Positions 25,086 through 34,151 of a stretch of DNA of 40,632 nucleotides are shown here, piece after piece (within the stretch, counting starts at the first letter, position 1; each line of letters starts with the position of its first letter). Origin of the DNA: Acidobacteriia bacterium UBA6623. Lineage in GTDB: Bacteria > Acidobacteriota > Terriglobia > Bryobacterales > UBA6623. The notes under the pieces were generated by a model that saw nothing but the letters and a program-made list of their open reading frames with translations, had not been told where the DNA came from and did no database searches. The stretch spans positions 1-40,632 of the forward strand of contig DJHJ01000027.1 in NCBI GenBank assembly GCA_002433055.1. The letters are read 5' to 3'. A program made the position numbers and the translations under genes.

Positions 25086-26695
25086 TGAGAACACTACAAA
25101 TTCTAGCATTGGCGACGGCGACGGCTTCTGGAAGCTTTTCACAGGTTAGTACGGACCGTCTACTCAATGCAGAGAACGAACCTTCACAATGGATGACCTA
25201 TTCGGGCACCTACAAGAGTCAGCGATTCAGCAAACTTGATCAAATCAACCGCCAAAATGTTACGGAATTGGAACTTAAGTGGGTCTTTCAGGCCGAGTCA
25301 CTCGACAAATTCCAGAGCACACCCCTTGTCGTCGACGGAGTGATGTACTTGACCGAACCTCCCAATAACGTCGTTGCAATAGATGCTGCCACTGGTCGAC
25401 GTTTTTGGAAATACACACACAATGAACCCACCAAAGTAAACGTATGTTGCGGCCGAGTTAATCGTGGTCTGGCAATTTGGAAAAACAGCCTATTTATGGG
25501 AACTGTAGATGGCCGCTTACTCTCGCTTGATGCACAAACGGGTTCAGTGAACTGGGACATTACAGTCGTCGATTACCTGGGAGGTTATTCGATCACACTG
25601 GCCCCACTCATCATCAAGGACAAGATCATTATTGGCACCGCTGGTGGTGAATATGGGATCCGTGGTTTCCTTCAGGCTCACGATGTTAGAACTGGTAAAA
25701 AACTCTGGAGGTTCTACACGATTCCTGGGCCGGGTGAGCCGGGACATGAAACCTGGGAAGGCGACTCCTGGAAACGAGGTGGCGGATCGGTCTGGCTCAC
25801 CGGCTCCTATGATCCCGAATTGAATCTAACCTACTGGGGGATTGGAAATCCTAGCCCAGATTGGAACGGAGATGTCCGCAAAGGTGACAACCTGTACAGC
25901 GATTCAGTCATCGCCTTGAATCCTGACAACGGAAAACTTGACTGGTATTACCAGTTCACACCTCACGACGAATGGGACTGGGATGCAGTTCAAATACCTG
26001 TCCTCGTCGACCGACCGTTCAAAGGAAAGCAACGCAAACTAATCCTATGGGGCAACCGTAATGGTTTCTACTATGTCCTCGATCGCGTCACAGGTGAATT
26101 CTTGGTGGCCAAAGCCTTTGTCTACCAGAACTGGGCCAAGGGTATTGACAAAAAAGGTCGCCCTATCCGAGCTCCAAACCAAGGACCTTCTGCAGAGGGC
26201 ACAAAAACTTATCCCAGTGTTCAGGGAGCAACAAACTGGTATTCTCCAACTTACAGTCCACAAACCGGACTGTTTTACCTTTCTGTTTGGGAAAGCTATC
26301 CCAGCACCTACTACAAAGGCGATCCGACCTACACACGTGGTAACCGCTACGTTGGCAGTCTACCGCAGGGAATTTACCCCAATACAACAACTGATACAGA
26401 ACCGGGTTACGGGGCTGTGCGGGCGCTCGCTCCAGAAACAGGGGAGCTTGAGTGGGAGTTCAAGATGGCCGAGGTGTCAGAAAGTGGACTGATGTCAACC
26501 GCTGGCAACATACTGTTCTCAGGAAGCATGCAAGGTCAATTCGTGATACTGGATGTTTTCAACGGAAACTTGCTGTGGAGCATGAATCTCGGCGGACGTA
26601 TGACAAACTCGCCAATGACCTACCAGGTTGAAGACAGCCAATTTGTTGCTGTCAGTGCTGGGCATTCTCTATTCGTTTTTGGATTGAAAGATTGA
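25085..26695 (+). CDS. PQQ-dependent alcohol dehydrogenase, methanol/ethanol family, lanthanide-type signature
   Basis: A 536-residue periplasmic quinoprotein with an eight-bladed propeller and a signal sequence (about 1-19). PQQ-site features are visible: the vicinal disulfide Cys 121-Cys 122 (VCCGRVNRG), metal ligands Glu 189 and Asn 255 (GNPSP), and the catalytic Asp 298 in HDEWDWDAV. Two residues later comes Asp 300. XoxF and PedH carry Asp at this place to bind a lanthanide, whereas calcium enzymes have Ala or Ser. A lanthanide cofactor is therefore likely. The protein is shorter than typical XoxF (about 600 residues). Repeated propeller tryptophan-docking pieces such as ALDAQTGSVNW are present. 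It pairs with the cytochrome c gene. The alcohol oxidised is unknown. Confidence 0.9.
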   Translation: MRTLQILALATATASGSFSQVSTDRLLNAENEPSQWMTYSGTYKSQRFSKLDQINRQNVTELELKWVFQAESLDKFQSTPLVVDGVMYLTEPPNNVVAIDAATGRRFWKYTHNEPTKVNVCCGRVNRGLAIWKNSLFMGTVDGRLLSLDAQTGSVNWDITVVDYLGGYSITLAPLIIKDKIIIGTAGGEYGIRGFLQAHDVRTGKKLWRFYTIPGPGEPGHETWEGDSWKRGGGSVWLTGSYDPELNLTYWGIGNPSPDWNGDVRKGDNLYSDSVIALNPDNGKLDWYYQFTPHDEWDWDAVQIPVLVDRPFKGKQRKLILWGNRNGFYYVLDRVTGEFLVAKAFVYQNWAKGIDKKGRPIRAPNQGPSAEGTKTYPSVQGATNWYSPTYSPQTGLFYLSVWESYPSTYYKGDPTYTRGNRYVGSLPQGIYPNTTTDTEPGYGAVRALAPETGELEWEFKMAEVSESGLMSTAGNILFSGSMQGQFVILDVFNGNLLWSMNLGGRMTNSPMTYQVEDSQFVAVSAGHSLFVFGLKD

Positions 26696-26941
26696 AAATA
26701 GAGCCTAAAGTTGGCTACCCAGCGCCAAATATATTACGAAGTGACAGCACTCAGCAAAAAACCACTTAGAGATAGGAGTTTTGGAGATCGGAACAACTTA
26801 TAATAACGACTGAGGCAAGTGTTAAGGGAATAGGAAACTAGGCAGCTAGAGTGATTTCGTGAAATCTCTGTAACTTATCCTTCTCGTCATCGCCAGATCA
26901 GGAAAGCCACCTAGACTCTTCCCTCGTGGACAGGAAATTTT

Positions 26942-27724
26942 ATGACTAGTGCTATGACGTTAGAGACTCTTCTGTGGTTTGTGGGGACGGCTTTTGTTGT
27001 TGCACAAGCTTCGACTTTTTGCACGACGATCTATCTGCATCGTTGCCTAACCCATACCGGACTCAAGCTGCATCCTGCCCTGTGTTTTCTTATGCATTTG
27101 GAGCTAACTTTGGCAACTGGTATTGTTCCACGAGAGTGGGCAGCAGTGCACCGCAAACATCATAGATTTTCCGATGAAGACGGCGACCCGCACAGCCCTT
27201 ATTTGGAAGGTTTATGGAATGTGCTTTTCTTCAACGTACTGATGTATAAAAAAGAGATTAAGAATCAGAAAACGCTCGAAACCTTTACGCCGAACTGGGA
27301 AGACGATTTTTTGGACCGTATTCCGAAGATTGGAAAATTTGGCCCAATTTTAGGCCAGGCAACCCTAGTGTTAACATTCCCCTGGATTGCCGGACTGGAC
27401 TTTTGGATCGGTGCACCGATGGGCTATGCGGTCTGGTGGCTTAATGCCGGTTTCTACGTTTTACTCAATGCCATGATTAATAGTATTTGCCACAAGGTTG
27501 GTTATCGAAACTTTCCCAATCAGAAAGCGACTAATCTACGGTGGGTGGCGTTGTTAACAGGTGGTGAAGGCCTACACAACAATCACCACGAATTCCCCAT
27601 GTCTGCTCGCTTCAGAGCTAAGGCCAGCGAACTAGATCTTGCTTGGATTTTTATTCGTATTTTCAAAGCTCTTGGATTAGCAGACTACAAGGAATCAGGC
27701 CTAGCCACCATTAAACGACCCTAG
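26942..27724 (+). CDS. Fatty acid (acyl-CoA type) desaturase
   Basis: A 260-residue membrane di-iron desaturase of the stearoyl-CoA delta-9 type. The three histidine boxes are HRCLTH (33-38), HRKHH (70-74) and HNNHH (212-216), with a further His at 184 (CHKVGYRNF). Hydrophobic segments flank the boxes. It probably introduces a double bond into membrane acyl chains, which together with hopanoids would tune membrane fluidity; this link is inference. ATG at 26942 is used. The 246 bases upstream hold a TATAAT-like hexamer near 26799 but no well-placed partner. Confidence 0.93.
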   Translation: MTSAMTLETLLWFVGTAFVVAQASTFCTTIYLHRCLTHTGLKLHPALCFLMHLELTLATGIVPREWAAVHRKHHRFSDEDGDPHSPYLEGLWNVLFFNVLMYKKEIKNQKTLETFTPNWEDDFLDRIPKIGKFGPILGQATLVLTFPWIAGLDFWIGAPMGYAVWWLNAGFYVLLNAMINSICHKVGYRNFPNQKATNLRWVALLTGGEGLHNNHHEFPMSARFRAKASELDLAWIFIRIFKALGLADYKESGLATIKRP

Positions 27725-27760
27725 GGGTAATTTTGGGAAGCTTGGCTAGTTCCGTCTCTT

Positions 27761-28459
27761 TTAAGTTGTCTGCTTCTCGCAACGTGCTACACGAAAACCA
27801 TAGTCGGCATATTCAAGATGTGGTGGAATGCTACTGCGGGCAGCACACCGGGAAATTTTTATATGGTGCCGCCAGGCACCACCTCGAGAAGATTTGCGCA
27901 TAGCCTCACATTTGCAGCAGGGGTCAAAACGCGGTGATGCAGCATAGAACATGGGGTTGTACCAATCGGCACACCACTCATGCACATTCTCACACATGTC
28001 AAACAGGCCAAATCCGTTGGGCTGTGAGCCACCGACATCTTCAGGGCCTTGTTGCCAACGGACGGAGTACCCAGTGCGATCCTCAACTGGTTCGTCACCC
28101 CATGGGTAGAGTTTTCCACACAGCCCGCCCCGTGCTGCCCATTCCCACTCCGCTTCGGTCGGTAAGTGATAATCGTCACCTGTCCTAGCGGAGAGCCACT
28201 CACAGTAAGCAAGTGCGTCAAACCAACTCACACCAACAACTGGTTGCTGAAGACTAGAGAAATCTTCTTGGTGCCGAAACTTCGTCGGTTGATGCTTGGT
28301 TGCTTGACAAAACAGATCGTACTCTTGGTTAGTGACCTGGAATTGGCCGATTCCGAACTCCGTAATACTTACTTCGTGAACAGGTTGTTCGTCGCTACGA
28401 CCGTTTGCCATCCCCATCTCATAAATTCCAGCTGGGACAAAAACGATTTTGGGAAACAT
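27761..28459 (-). CDS. Formylglycine-generating-enzyme-like (SUMF1) protein lacking the catalytic cysteines
   Basis: The 232-residue C-type-lectin-like protein has family segments FVPAGIYEMG, VGVSWFDALAYCEWLS, LPTEAEWEWAARGG, YPWGD, NGFGLFDMCENVHEWCADWY and YADYGFRVAR. True formylglycine-generating enzymes have two catalytic cysteines just after the RGGSW motif; here RGGAWRHHIKISRC has His and Ile in those places. It is therefore probably not a sulfatase-activating enzyme but a member with another or no catalytic role. No sulfatase lies in the window. I prefer ATG at 28459 over the TTG at 28516 because the family fold starts right after it. It follows the xylonate dehydratase gene on the same strand. 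Confidence 0.82.
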   Translation of the reverse strand: MFPKIVFVPAGIYEMGMANGRSDEQPVHEVSITEFGIGQFQVTNQEYDLFCQATKHQPTKFRHQEDFSSLQQPVVGVSWFDALAYCEWLSARTGDDYHLPTEAEWEWAARGGLCGKLYPWGDEPVEDRTGYSVRWQQGPEDVGGSQPNGFGLFDMCENVHEWCADWYNPMFYAASPRFDPCCKCEAMRKSSRGGAWRHHIKISRCAARSSIPPHLEYADYGFRVARCEKQTT

Positions 28460-28546
28460 ATGAATAGATTGCTGCCGTGAATCAGGATACCTGAAAGCAC
28501 TCCAGAACAAGGTCAACTTGGGTAAAAAATCTGTATTCCCAGAAAA

Positions 28547-30526
28547 CTAATCTGCCTCTAACAACTCTACAATTCGATCGACGTCAAAAACACATCCTCC
28601 CCAGGTTCCACCACCTACACGTTGCAAGGCCGCCCAAAGCCGCGTATCATCTGGCAGTTCGGGGTTAGCTGTGAGATCGACACGCATTTTGCGTCGTGCT
28701 AAAATTTCGCCGCCTCTCCTTCGGCCTTGTTCTAGGTCTTCAGCATCTGTGGCATCGTCGCTGTAATTCTGCTCTTGTTCGCCAACCAAATCAAGGCTGC
28801 CTTCTAGTTTTTTGCGGTCGACAATGATACAGATCCGATCACCATCGACAAGCTTACCGAGCGGTCCACCGGCTAGCGCTTCGGGACCAACATGACCAAT
28901 GCAAGCACCCGTAGAAACTCCCGAGAAGCGAGCGTCCGTGATAACAGCAATCTGATTCCCAAACGACAGATGCTTTAGTGCCGAGGTGATCTGATAGATT
29001 TCCTCCATACCTGAACCCAACGGGCCGCAGCAGATTAACACAAGAATATCTCCAGGTTTGACCGAACCATTTTTAATGGCTTCGATGGCATCAGTTTCAC
29101 GAAGAAAAACTCGCGCTGGGCCCGTATTGCGATACACACCATCCTCGTCAACGACAGCTGGGTCAATTGCCGTACTTTTGACAACTGAACCTTCTGGCGC
29201 TAGATTTCCACGGCAAAAAGTAATTGTGCTGGTAAGACCCCGATCAGCAGCTTGAGATGGACTGAAAATAACTTCTTCGGGATTAATTCCGTCCTTTCTT
29301 TTCAGCTCAGAACGCAATACTTTACGCCGTTCTGAATTTTCCCACCAGTCAAGAATCACATCAAGAGTCTTTCCACCGGCAGTCAGCACAGACGTATCGA
29401 GTAGATCCATGCGTCGCAAATGCAACATAACTTCCGGCACACCACCAGCCATAAAGACACGTACGGTAGGGTGACCAATAGGTCCGTTGGGTAAGACATC
29501 CACGAGCCTTGGTACGCTGCGATTTACTTCTAGCCAGTCGTTTACACTTGGACGACTAACCCCCGCAGCATAGGCAATGGCAGGTAGATGCAACAGCAAG
29601 TTTGTAGAGCCTCCAAAGGCCGCGTGTACTACCATCGCATTTCTCAGAGAAGCCTCATTAATAACGTTCCCAACAACCACACCTTGTTGTCTAAGCGTCT
29701 TCACCGCACGTGCTGAACGTCGAGCCATATCTTTCCAAATCGGTTGTCCCGAAGGCGACAGAGCCGAATGAGGTAGAGCCAACCCCAACGCTTCTGCAAC
29801 CACCTGAGAAGTGGCCGCAGTTCCTAGAAATTGACATCCTCCACCCGGTGAACCACAAGCGCGACACCCCAAAATCGAAGCATCAGCTAGTGATAGTTCA
29901 CCGTGAGAGAAACGTGCACCTATGCTTTGAACTGCACCTGCGTCCTCACCGTCCGATGCTGGCAAAGTGACGCCTCCAGGTACAAGCACACATGGCATCT
30001 TGTGCATTGACGCCAAAGCAATCATCATCGCAGGCAATCCTTTATCGCAAGTAGCAACTCCAATCACCCCACAACAAGTTGGTAGAGATCGGATCAGCCG
30101 CCGTAGCACTGTCGCAGCATCGTTTCGATACGCCAAACTATCCATCATTCCGGGAGTGCCCTGTGTCCGCCCGTCGCAAGGATCGCTACAAAACCCTGCA
30201 AATGGAATTCCTCCCAACGTACGAAGTTCGCGCGCAGCAGCTTCGACTAACAAACCAACCTCGTAATGACCGGTATGATAGCCCAGTGCTACGGGTGAAC
30301 CATCGGAAGATCGAAGGCCTCCTTGGGTACTAAGAATTAGATATTCCTCTCGCCCCAATTCTGCTGGATCCCAACCCATACCAGAGTTCTGAGTCCAACC
30401 AAAAATGTCACCACTTGGTCGCGTGCGTAGCATCTCCGCTGTCAAAGGGAGTTTTCCTTGTGGGCCTGGACTGTTTGTTTCTATGGAGAAAAGAGAAGCG
30501 TCATCGGAATCATAGATTTCATTCAT
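28547..30526 (-). CDS. D-xylonate dehydratase, YjhG/YagF family
   Basis: A 659-residue IlvD/EDD-superfamily dehydratase that matches E. coli YjhG/YagF in length and pattern over the whole chain. These convert D-xylonate to 2-keto-3-deoxy-D-xylonate with an Fe-S cluster and Mg. The expected cluster cysteines are at 117 (SDPCDGRTQG), 160 (TCDKGLPA) and 231 (GGGCQFLGTA). The C-terminal ARFSGVSTGACIGHVGPEALAGGP motif is also diagnostic. No xylose or 2-keto-acid aldolase genes lie nearby, so another sugar acid could be the substrate. It is divergent from the aminotransferase, with 156 bases between. Confidence 0.9.
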   Translation of the reverse strand: MNEIYDSDDASLFSIETNSPGPQGKLPLTAEMLRTRPSGDIFGWTQNSGMGWDPAELGREEYLILSTQGGLRSSDGSPVALGYHTGHYEVGLLVEAAARELRTLGGIPFAGFCSDPCDGRTQGTPGMMDSLAYRNDAATVLRRLIRSLPTCCGVIGVATCDKGLPAMMIALASMHKMPCVLVPGGVTLPASDGEDAGAVQSIGARFSHGELSLADASILGCRACGSPGGGCQFLGTAATSQVVAEALGLALPHSALSPSGQPIWKDMARRSARAVKTLRQQGVVVGNVINEASLRNAMVVHAAFGGSTNLLLHLPAIAYAAGVSRPSVNDWLEVNRSVPRLVDVLPNGPIGHPTVRVFMAGGVPEVMLHLRRMDLLDTSVLTAGGKTLDVILDWWENSERRKVLRSELKRKDGINPEEVIFSPSQAADRGLTSTITFCRGNLAPEGSVVKSTAIDPAVVDEDGVYRNTGPARVFLRETDAIEAIKNGSVKPGDILVLICCGPLGSGMEEIYQITSALKHLSFGNQIAVITDARFSGVSTGACIGHVGPEALAGGPLGKLVDGDRICIIVDRKKLEGSLDLVGEQEQNYSDDATDAEDLEQGRRRGGEILARRKMRVDLTANPELPDDTRLWAALQRVGGGTWGGCVFDVDRIVELLEAD

Positions 30527-30682
30527 TTTGATGGTCTCAGGTTAAGTTAATCTAAAAAGTGTACCTGTCTGCTAGATAGCTAATAAATTGAATTGGTGAA
30601 TTTTTAACTGGGCTTCCATTTAACTAGCACCTTGGACTATCATAGGCACGGATACACGGCTGCTGCATAACAGACAAGAACC

Positions 30683-31999
30683 TTGGCCAACAAATCAAAA
30701 CCTGTCAGCTTTTTGGAGCAACACTGGATGCCCTTTACGGCAAATCGTGACTTCAAAACTGCTCCTCGACTGCAAACTCGTTCCGAAGGCGTCTATTATT
30801 GGAACGAACACGGTGACAAAATTCTTGACGGCTGCTCGGGGTTATTCAACGTAGCTGCTGGTCACAATAGACCGGAGATTCGCGAAGCTGTCTACCATCA
30901 ACTTGGTGAGCTGGACTATGCGCCTCATTTTCAACTAGGGTTTCCTGATTCATTTGAACTGGCGCGGCAGTTGAGTGAAATCACTCCGGGTGACCTCAAC
31001 CATATTTTCTATACATGTTCAGGCTCAGACGCCGTTGAAACCTCACTGAAAATTGCGTTGGCATACCACCGTGCAAGAGGAGATGGTCATCGAGTTCGGT
31101 TAGTTGGTCGTGAACGGGCCTACCATGGCGTTAATTTTGGTGGGCTATCAGTTTCCGGCATCGGACGAAACAAAGAGGCTTTTGGGGCTGGCTTGTCCGG
31201 CGTCCATCACATTGCCCATACCTGGCTGCCAGAAAATCGATTCATCAAAGGGCAACCAGAATACGGTGCACATTTGGCCAACGATCTGGAGAGGCTAGCA
31301 CAGACATGTGGTGACACTATCGCTGCCTGTATAGTAGAACCTGTTGCCGGGTCAACAGGAGTTCTTGTCCCTCCCAAAGGATACTTGGAACGATTACGAG
31401 AAATTTGTGATTTTCACGGAATTCTCCTGATCTTTGATGAAGTCATCACCGGTTTTGGTAGGCTCGGAACTCCCTTTGGTGCAGACGCGTTCGGCGTAAC
31501 GCCAGATCTGATGACAATGGCAAAGGCAATCACCAACGGCTGCCTGCCAATGGGTGCAGTCGCAACCAAAGACAGTATTTACGAAACAATAACCGAAGCT
31601 GCCGATGAGGGCCTTATAGAGTTGTTTCACGGGTACACCTACTCCGCGGCACCCGTAGTAGTGGCTGCTGCCTTAGCCACACAGGAAATTTATCGACGCG
31701 AAGGTCTCTTTGAGCGCGCTCAAGCTATGACACCAATTTTTCTTGATGCACTATTTTCACTCAAAGACTTGCCTATAATCACCGATATCCGAGGCTATGG
31801 CATGTTGGGAGGCGTCGACCTTGCACCAGATGGAAAGGTTGGCCACCGTGGCCATCAGACCTACCTCCGCCTATATGAGGCTGGCTTACAAATTAAGGCC
31901 ACGGGTGATGCACTCATGATTGCACCTCCGCTAATCGTTGAGAGCTCACACGTAGAAATGATTACAGAACGCCTAAAAAAAGTCCTTAGCGCAATTTAA
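30683..31999 (+). CDS. Omega-amino acid:pyruvate aminotransferase (class III)
   Basis: A 438-residue PLP aminotransferase resembling the beta-alanine:pyruvate transaminase of Pseudomonas along its length: HWMPFTANRDF at the start, FYTCSGSDAVE, RAYHGVNFGG, VEPVAGSTGVLVPP, LIFDEVITGFGRLG with Asp 252, MAKAITNG with the PLP Lys at 281, and FHGYTYSAAPV. It likely transfers the amino group of beta-alanine, 4-aminobutyrate or similar omega-amino acids to pyruvate. TTG at 30683 is chosen because an in-frame stop lies at 30668 and the conserved HWMP block needs an upstream start. HpnO of the hopanoid pathway is also class III, but this protein's motifs favour the omega-amino acid type. Confidence 0.92.
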   Translation: MANKSKPVSFLEQHWMPFTANRDFKTAPRLQTRSEGVYYWNEHGDKILDGCSGLFNVAAGHNRPEIREAVYHQLGELDYAPHFQLGFPDSFELARQLSEITPGDLNHIFYTCSGSDAVETSLKIALAYHRARGDGHRVRLVGRERAYHGVNFGGLSVSGIGRNKEAFGAGLSGVHHIAHTWLPENRFIKGQPEYGAHLANDLERLAQTCGDTIAACIVEPVAGSTGVLVPPKGYLERLREICDFHGILLIFDEVITGFGRLGTPFGADAFGVTPDLMTMAKAITNGCLPMGAVATKDSIYETITEAADEGLIELFHGYTYSAAPVVVAAALATQEIYRREGLFERAQAMTPIFLDALFSLKDLPIITDIRGYGMLGGVDLAPDGKVGHRGHQTYLRLYEAGLQIKATGDALMIAPPLIVESSHVEMITERLKKVLSAI

Positions 32000-32058
32000 T
32001 GGCAGACCACCAAATATCTGTCGAGAATTTGATCGCAATATTCATTAAGTAGGCACCA

Positions 32059-33006
32059 GTGGAGTTTGAAATCGGTCCAGAAAACCAGGGCACTCGTCTC
32101 GACCATTTTCTAGCAGAACAGCTCGTGGATGTAGGTCGATCTCGGATCCAACAGTGGATTCGTAACGGGCATGTACTGATAGAAACAGAACCGGCACGGG
32201 CATCAAAACGCTTGCGCACAGGTGACAGGATAAGAGTGCACCCACAACCTCTAAACCCCTTAAAAGCTTTCCCTGAAGATATATCTATTGACATTCTCTA
32301 CGAAGATGACAATGTTGTTGCCGTGAATAAACCCGCTGGCATGGTGGTACATAGCGGCGCAACTGCGAAATCAGGGACTCTCGTCAATGCACTACTTCAT
32401 CACTTCACTAGCCTCTCAAAACTAGGTGGTGATTTACGACCGGGAATCGTACATCGCCTCGACAAAATGACGAGCGGGGTCTTGTTAGTTGCCAAACACG
32501 ACAAAGCTCACCAAGCTCTCGCCAGTCAGTTTCAATCGCGTCATGTACGGAAAGTCTATTGGGCAATCGTGCATGGAAAACCATCAGAACCGCCACGACA
32601 GGGGCGACTTGTGGAAATTGGAGGGCATCGCTGGTCACGACTAGAAATGCCGATTTGTCGTGATACTCGTCAAAGAATCAAAATGACGACTCATGCGACA
32701 GGACGTGCAGCAGAAACCGATTTCCGCGTAACGAACTCAACAGGGGAGTATTCACTCCTTGAAGTACGCATTGGAACAGGTCGCACTCACCAAATCCGTG
32801 TTCACTTGGCAAAGATCGGCCACGCCATTGTCGGTGATCGACTATATGGAGCACCAGGTTCACCTAAGGGACTTGAGCAAATCACCCGCTTTTACCTACA
32901 CGCGTCCTCTATAGGGTTCTGTTGTCCGGAAAATCAGAATGAGGTTGCTATCAAGGCACCCTTACCCAAGGAATTCACAAAGTTGCTCGAACAACTGGGG
33001 TTATAA
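32059..33006 (+). CDS. RluA/RluD family pseudouridine synthase
   Basis: A 315-residue RNA-modifying enzyme that isomerises uridine in rRNA or tRNA. It has an N-terminal S4 RNA-binding domain (about 10-70) and a catalytic domain with HRLDKMTSGVLLVAK, in which Asp 135 is the nucleophile. DNVVAVNKPAGMVVH and GRTHQIRVHLAKIGHAIVGD are further family motifs. The length and S4 domain fit RluD (23S rRNA) best, but RluC and others share them. The start is GTG at 32059. It precedes the VWA gene by 39 bases. Confidence 0.94.
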   Translation: MEFEIGPENQGTRLDHFLAEQLVDVGRSRIQQWIRNGHVLIETEPARASKRLRTGDRIRVHPQPLNPLKAFPEDISIDILYEDDNVVAVNKPAGMVVHSGATAKSGTLVNALLHHFTSLSKLGGDLRPGIVHRLDKMTSGVLLVAKHDKAHQALASQFQSRHVRKVYWAIVHGKPSEPPRQGRLVEIGGHRWSRLEMPICRDTRQRIKMTTHATGRAAETDFRVTNSTGEYSLLEVRIGTGRTHQIRVHLAKIGHAIVGDRLYGAPGSPKGLEQITRFYLHASSIGFCCPENQNEVAIKAPLPKEFTKLLEQLGL

Positions 33007-33045
33007 TCGAGTGAGGACTTAATCTCCTCTCTTTCACTGTAAGAC

Positions 33046-34017
33046 ATGAAACGTATTGCACCAGCAATGTTCACTGTGAGTCTGATTATATCTGGCCTCA
33101 TCTGGGCACAAGAAAGTGCGCGCACACCCGAACAAGCTGAACTCGGAGAATCTGTCGACCCTGATTCAATCATTCGCGTCGAGGTATCTCGTGTTCCTCT
33201 TCTTTTTACCGTCACCGATAAAAAAAATCGTTTCATTACTGATTTAGACCGGGACGATTTTCAGGTATTCGATAACGGTAAAAAACAGTCAATTCGTGAA
33301 TTTGTCCGTGAGAGTGATCTTCCTCTGAGAATAGGTGTAGTGCTAGATACCAGCAACAGCGTCCGTACTCGCTTCGACTTTGAACAAGAAGCCGCTATAG
33401 AATTTATTCAATCTGTGCTGCAGGAAGAGAAAGACAAAGCTTTTGTAGTCAGCTTCGATACACGTGCCGAACTATTGGTGGATTTCACAAGCGACATTGA
33501 AAAACTCTCAAACGGTATTCACTCCACCCGAGCTGGTGGTGGAACGGCGCTCTACGATGCTATTTATTACTCCTGTCGCGATAAACTCCCCGAAGATTGG
33601 CCTCCAGAACAATTTCGTCGTGCCTTGGTCGTCTTGGGAGATGGTGAAGACAATCAAAGTACGGTAACACGAGACATGGCACTTGAAATGGCTTACAAAG
33701 CTGAAACAGTCATTTACGCCATTTCAACCAACCGGACTGGTGAAAAAACCGCTGGCGACAGGGTGCTGAGACGTTTTGCGCGTGAAACTGGTGGACTAGT
33801 GTTCCATCCCAGTAGAACCCGTGATCTTCAACAATCTTTTGCAAACATTGCCAACGAACTGCGGCACCAATACTTCATCCTGTATTCTCCGAAGGATTTC
33901 GTCGCCGATGGTAGTTTCCATAAGGTACGAATCAAAGCTAGAGCACGCGGCAAAACTGCCTTAGTTAGGGCTCGCCGTGGCTACTATGCACAACCGCCAG
34001 GCGAAGAGTTTAATTGA
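33046..34017 (+). CDS. Secreted VWA-domain protein of the Acidobacteria-related type
   Basis: A 323-residue exported protein with a signal sequence (about 1-21, ending Trp-Ala-Gln). A beta-rich domain (about 45-90, with DLDRDDFQVFDNGKKQ) comes before a von Willebrand factor A domain. The MIDAS residues are visible as DTSNS (Asp 101, Ser 103, Ser 105), Thr 167 in GGGTALYDA, and Asp 199 in GDGEDN, so metal-dependent ligand binding is plausible. This two-part layout matches the VWFA-related family expanded in Acidobacteriota and is the best lineage marker in the window. Ligand and role are unknown. Confidence 0.9.
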   Translation: MKRIAPAMFTVSLIISGLIWAQESARTPEQAELGESVDPDSIIRVEVSRVPLLFTVTDKKNRFITDLDRDDFQVFDNGKKQSIREFVRESDLPLRIGVVLDTSNSVRTRFDFEQEAAIEFIQSVLQEEKDKAFVVSFDTRAELLVDFTSDIEKLSNGIHSTRAGGGTALYDAIYYSCRDKLPEDWPPEQFRRALVVLGDGEDNQSTVTRDMALEMAYKAETVIYAISTNRTGEKTAGDRVLRRFARETGGLVFHPSRTRDLQQSFANIANELRHQYFILYSPKDFVADGSFHKVRIKARARGKTALVRARRGYYAQPPGEEFN

Positions 34018-34102
34018 GTTGCTTCAGTGTTGAAGCTCACCACAGGCTGAATTTATTCCATCAAATAGACCAATTCTTGTTTCGCTTTCTATTCGCCTTT
34101 GC

Positions 34103-34108
34103 TACAAT
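34103..34108 (+). promoter_or_regulatory. Possible -10 element for recA
   Basis: TACAAT lies about 44 bases before the recA start codon in the gap after the VWA gene. The hexamer 17 bases upstream (TTTCGC) is a poor -35 match. I see no LexA box of the CTGT-N8-ACAG or GAAC-N4-GTTC type in this gap. Confidence 0.25.
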
Positions 34109-34151
34109 CATCAAACACCCCGATTATCTACCGGGAAGGAGTCAGTGGATC

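Noticed and set aside
30683..31999. HpnO (hopanoid aminotransferase)
   Set aside because: It is class III like HpnO, but the HWMPFTANR start and FHGYTYSA motif match omega-amino acid:pyruvate transaminases, and it lies far from the hopanoid genes.
34014..34151. N-terminal extension of the recA reading frame
   Set aside because: The frame is open 46 codons earlier, but that part is hydrophobic and unlike RecA. GGAAGGAG at 34134-34141 and the conserved N-terminus support ATG at 34152.
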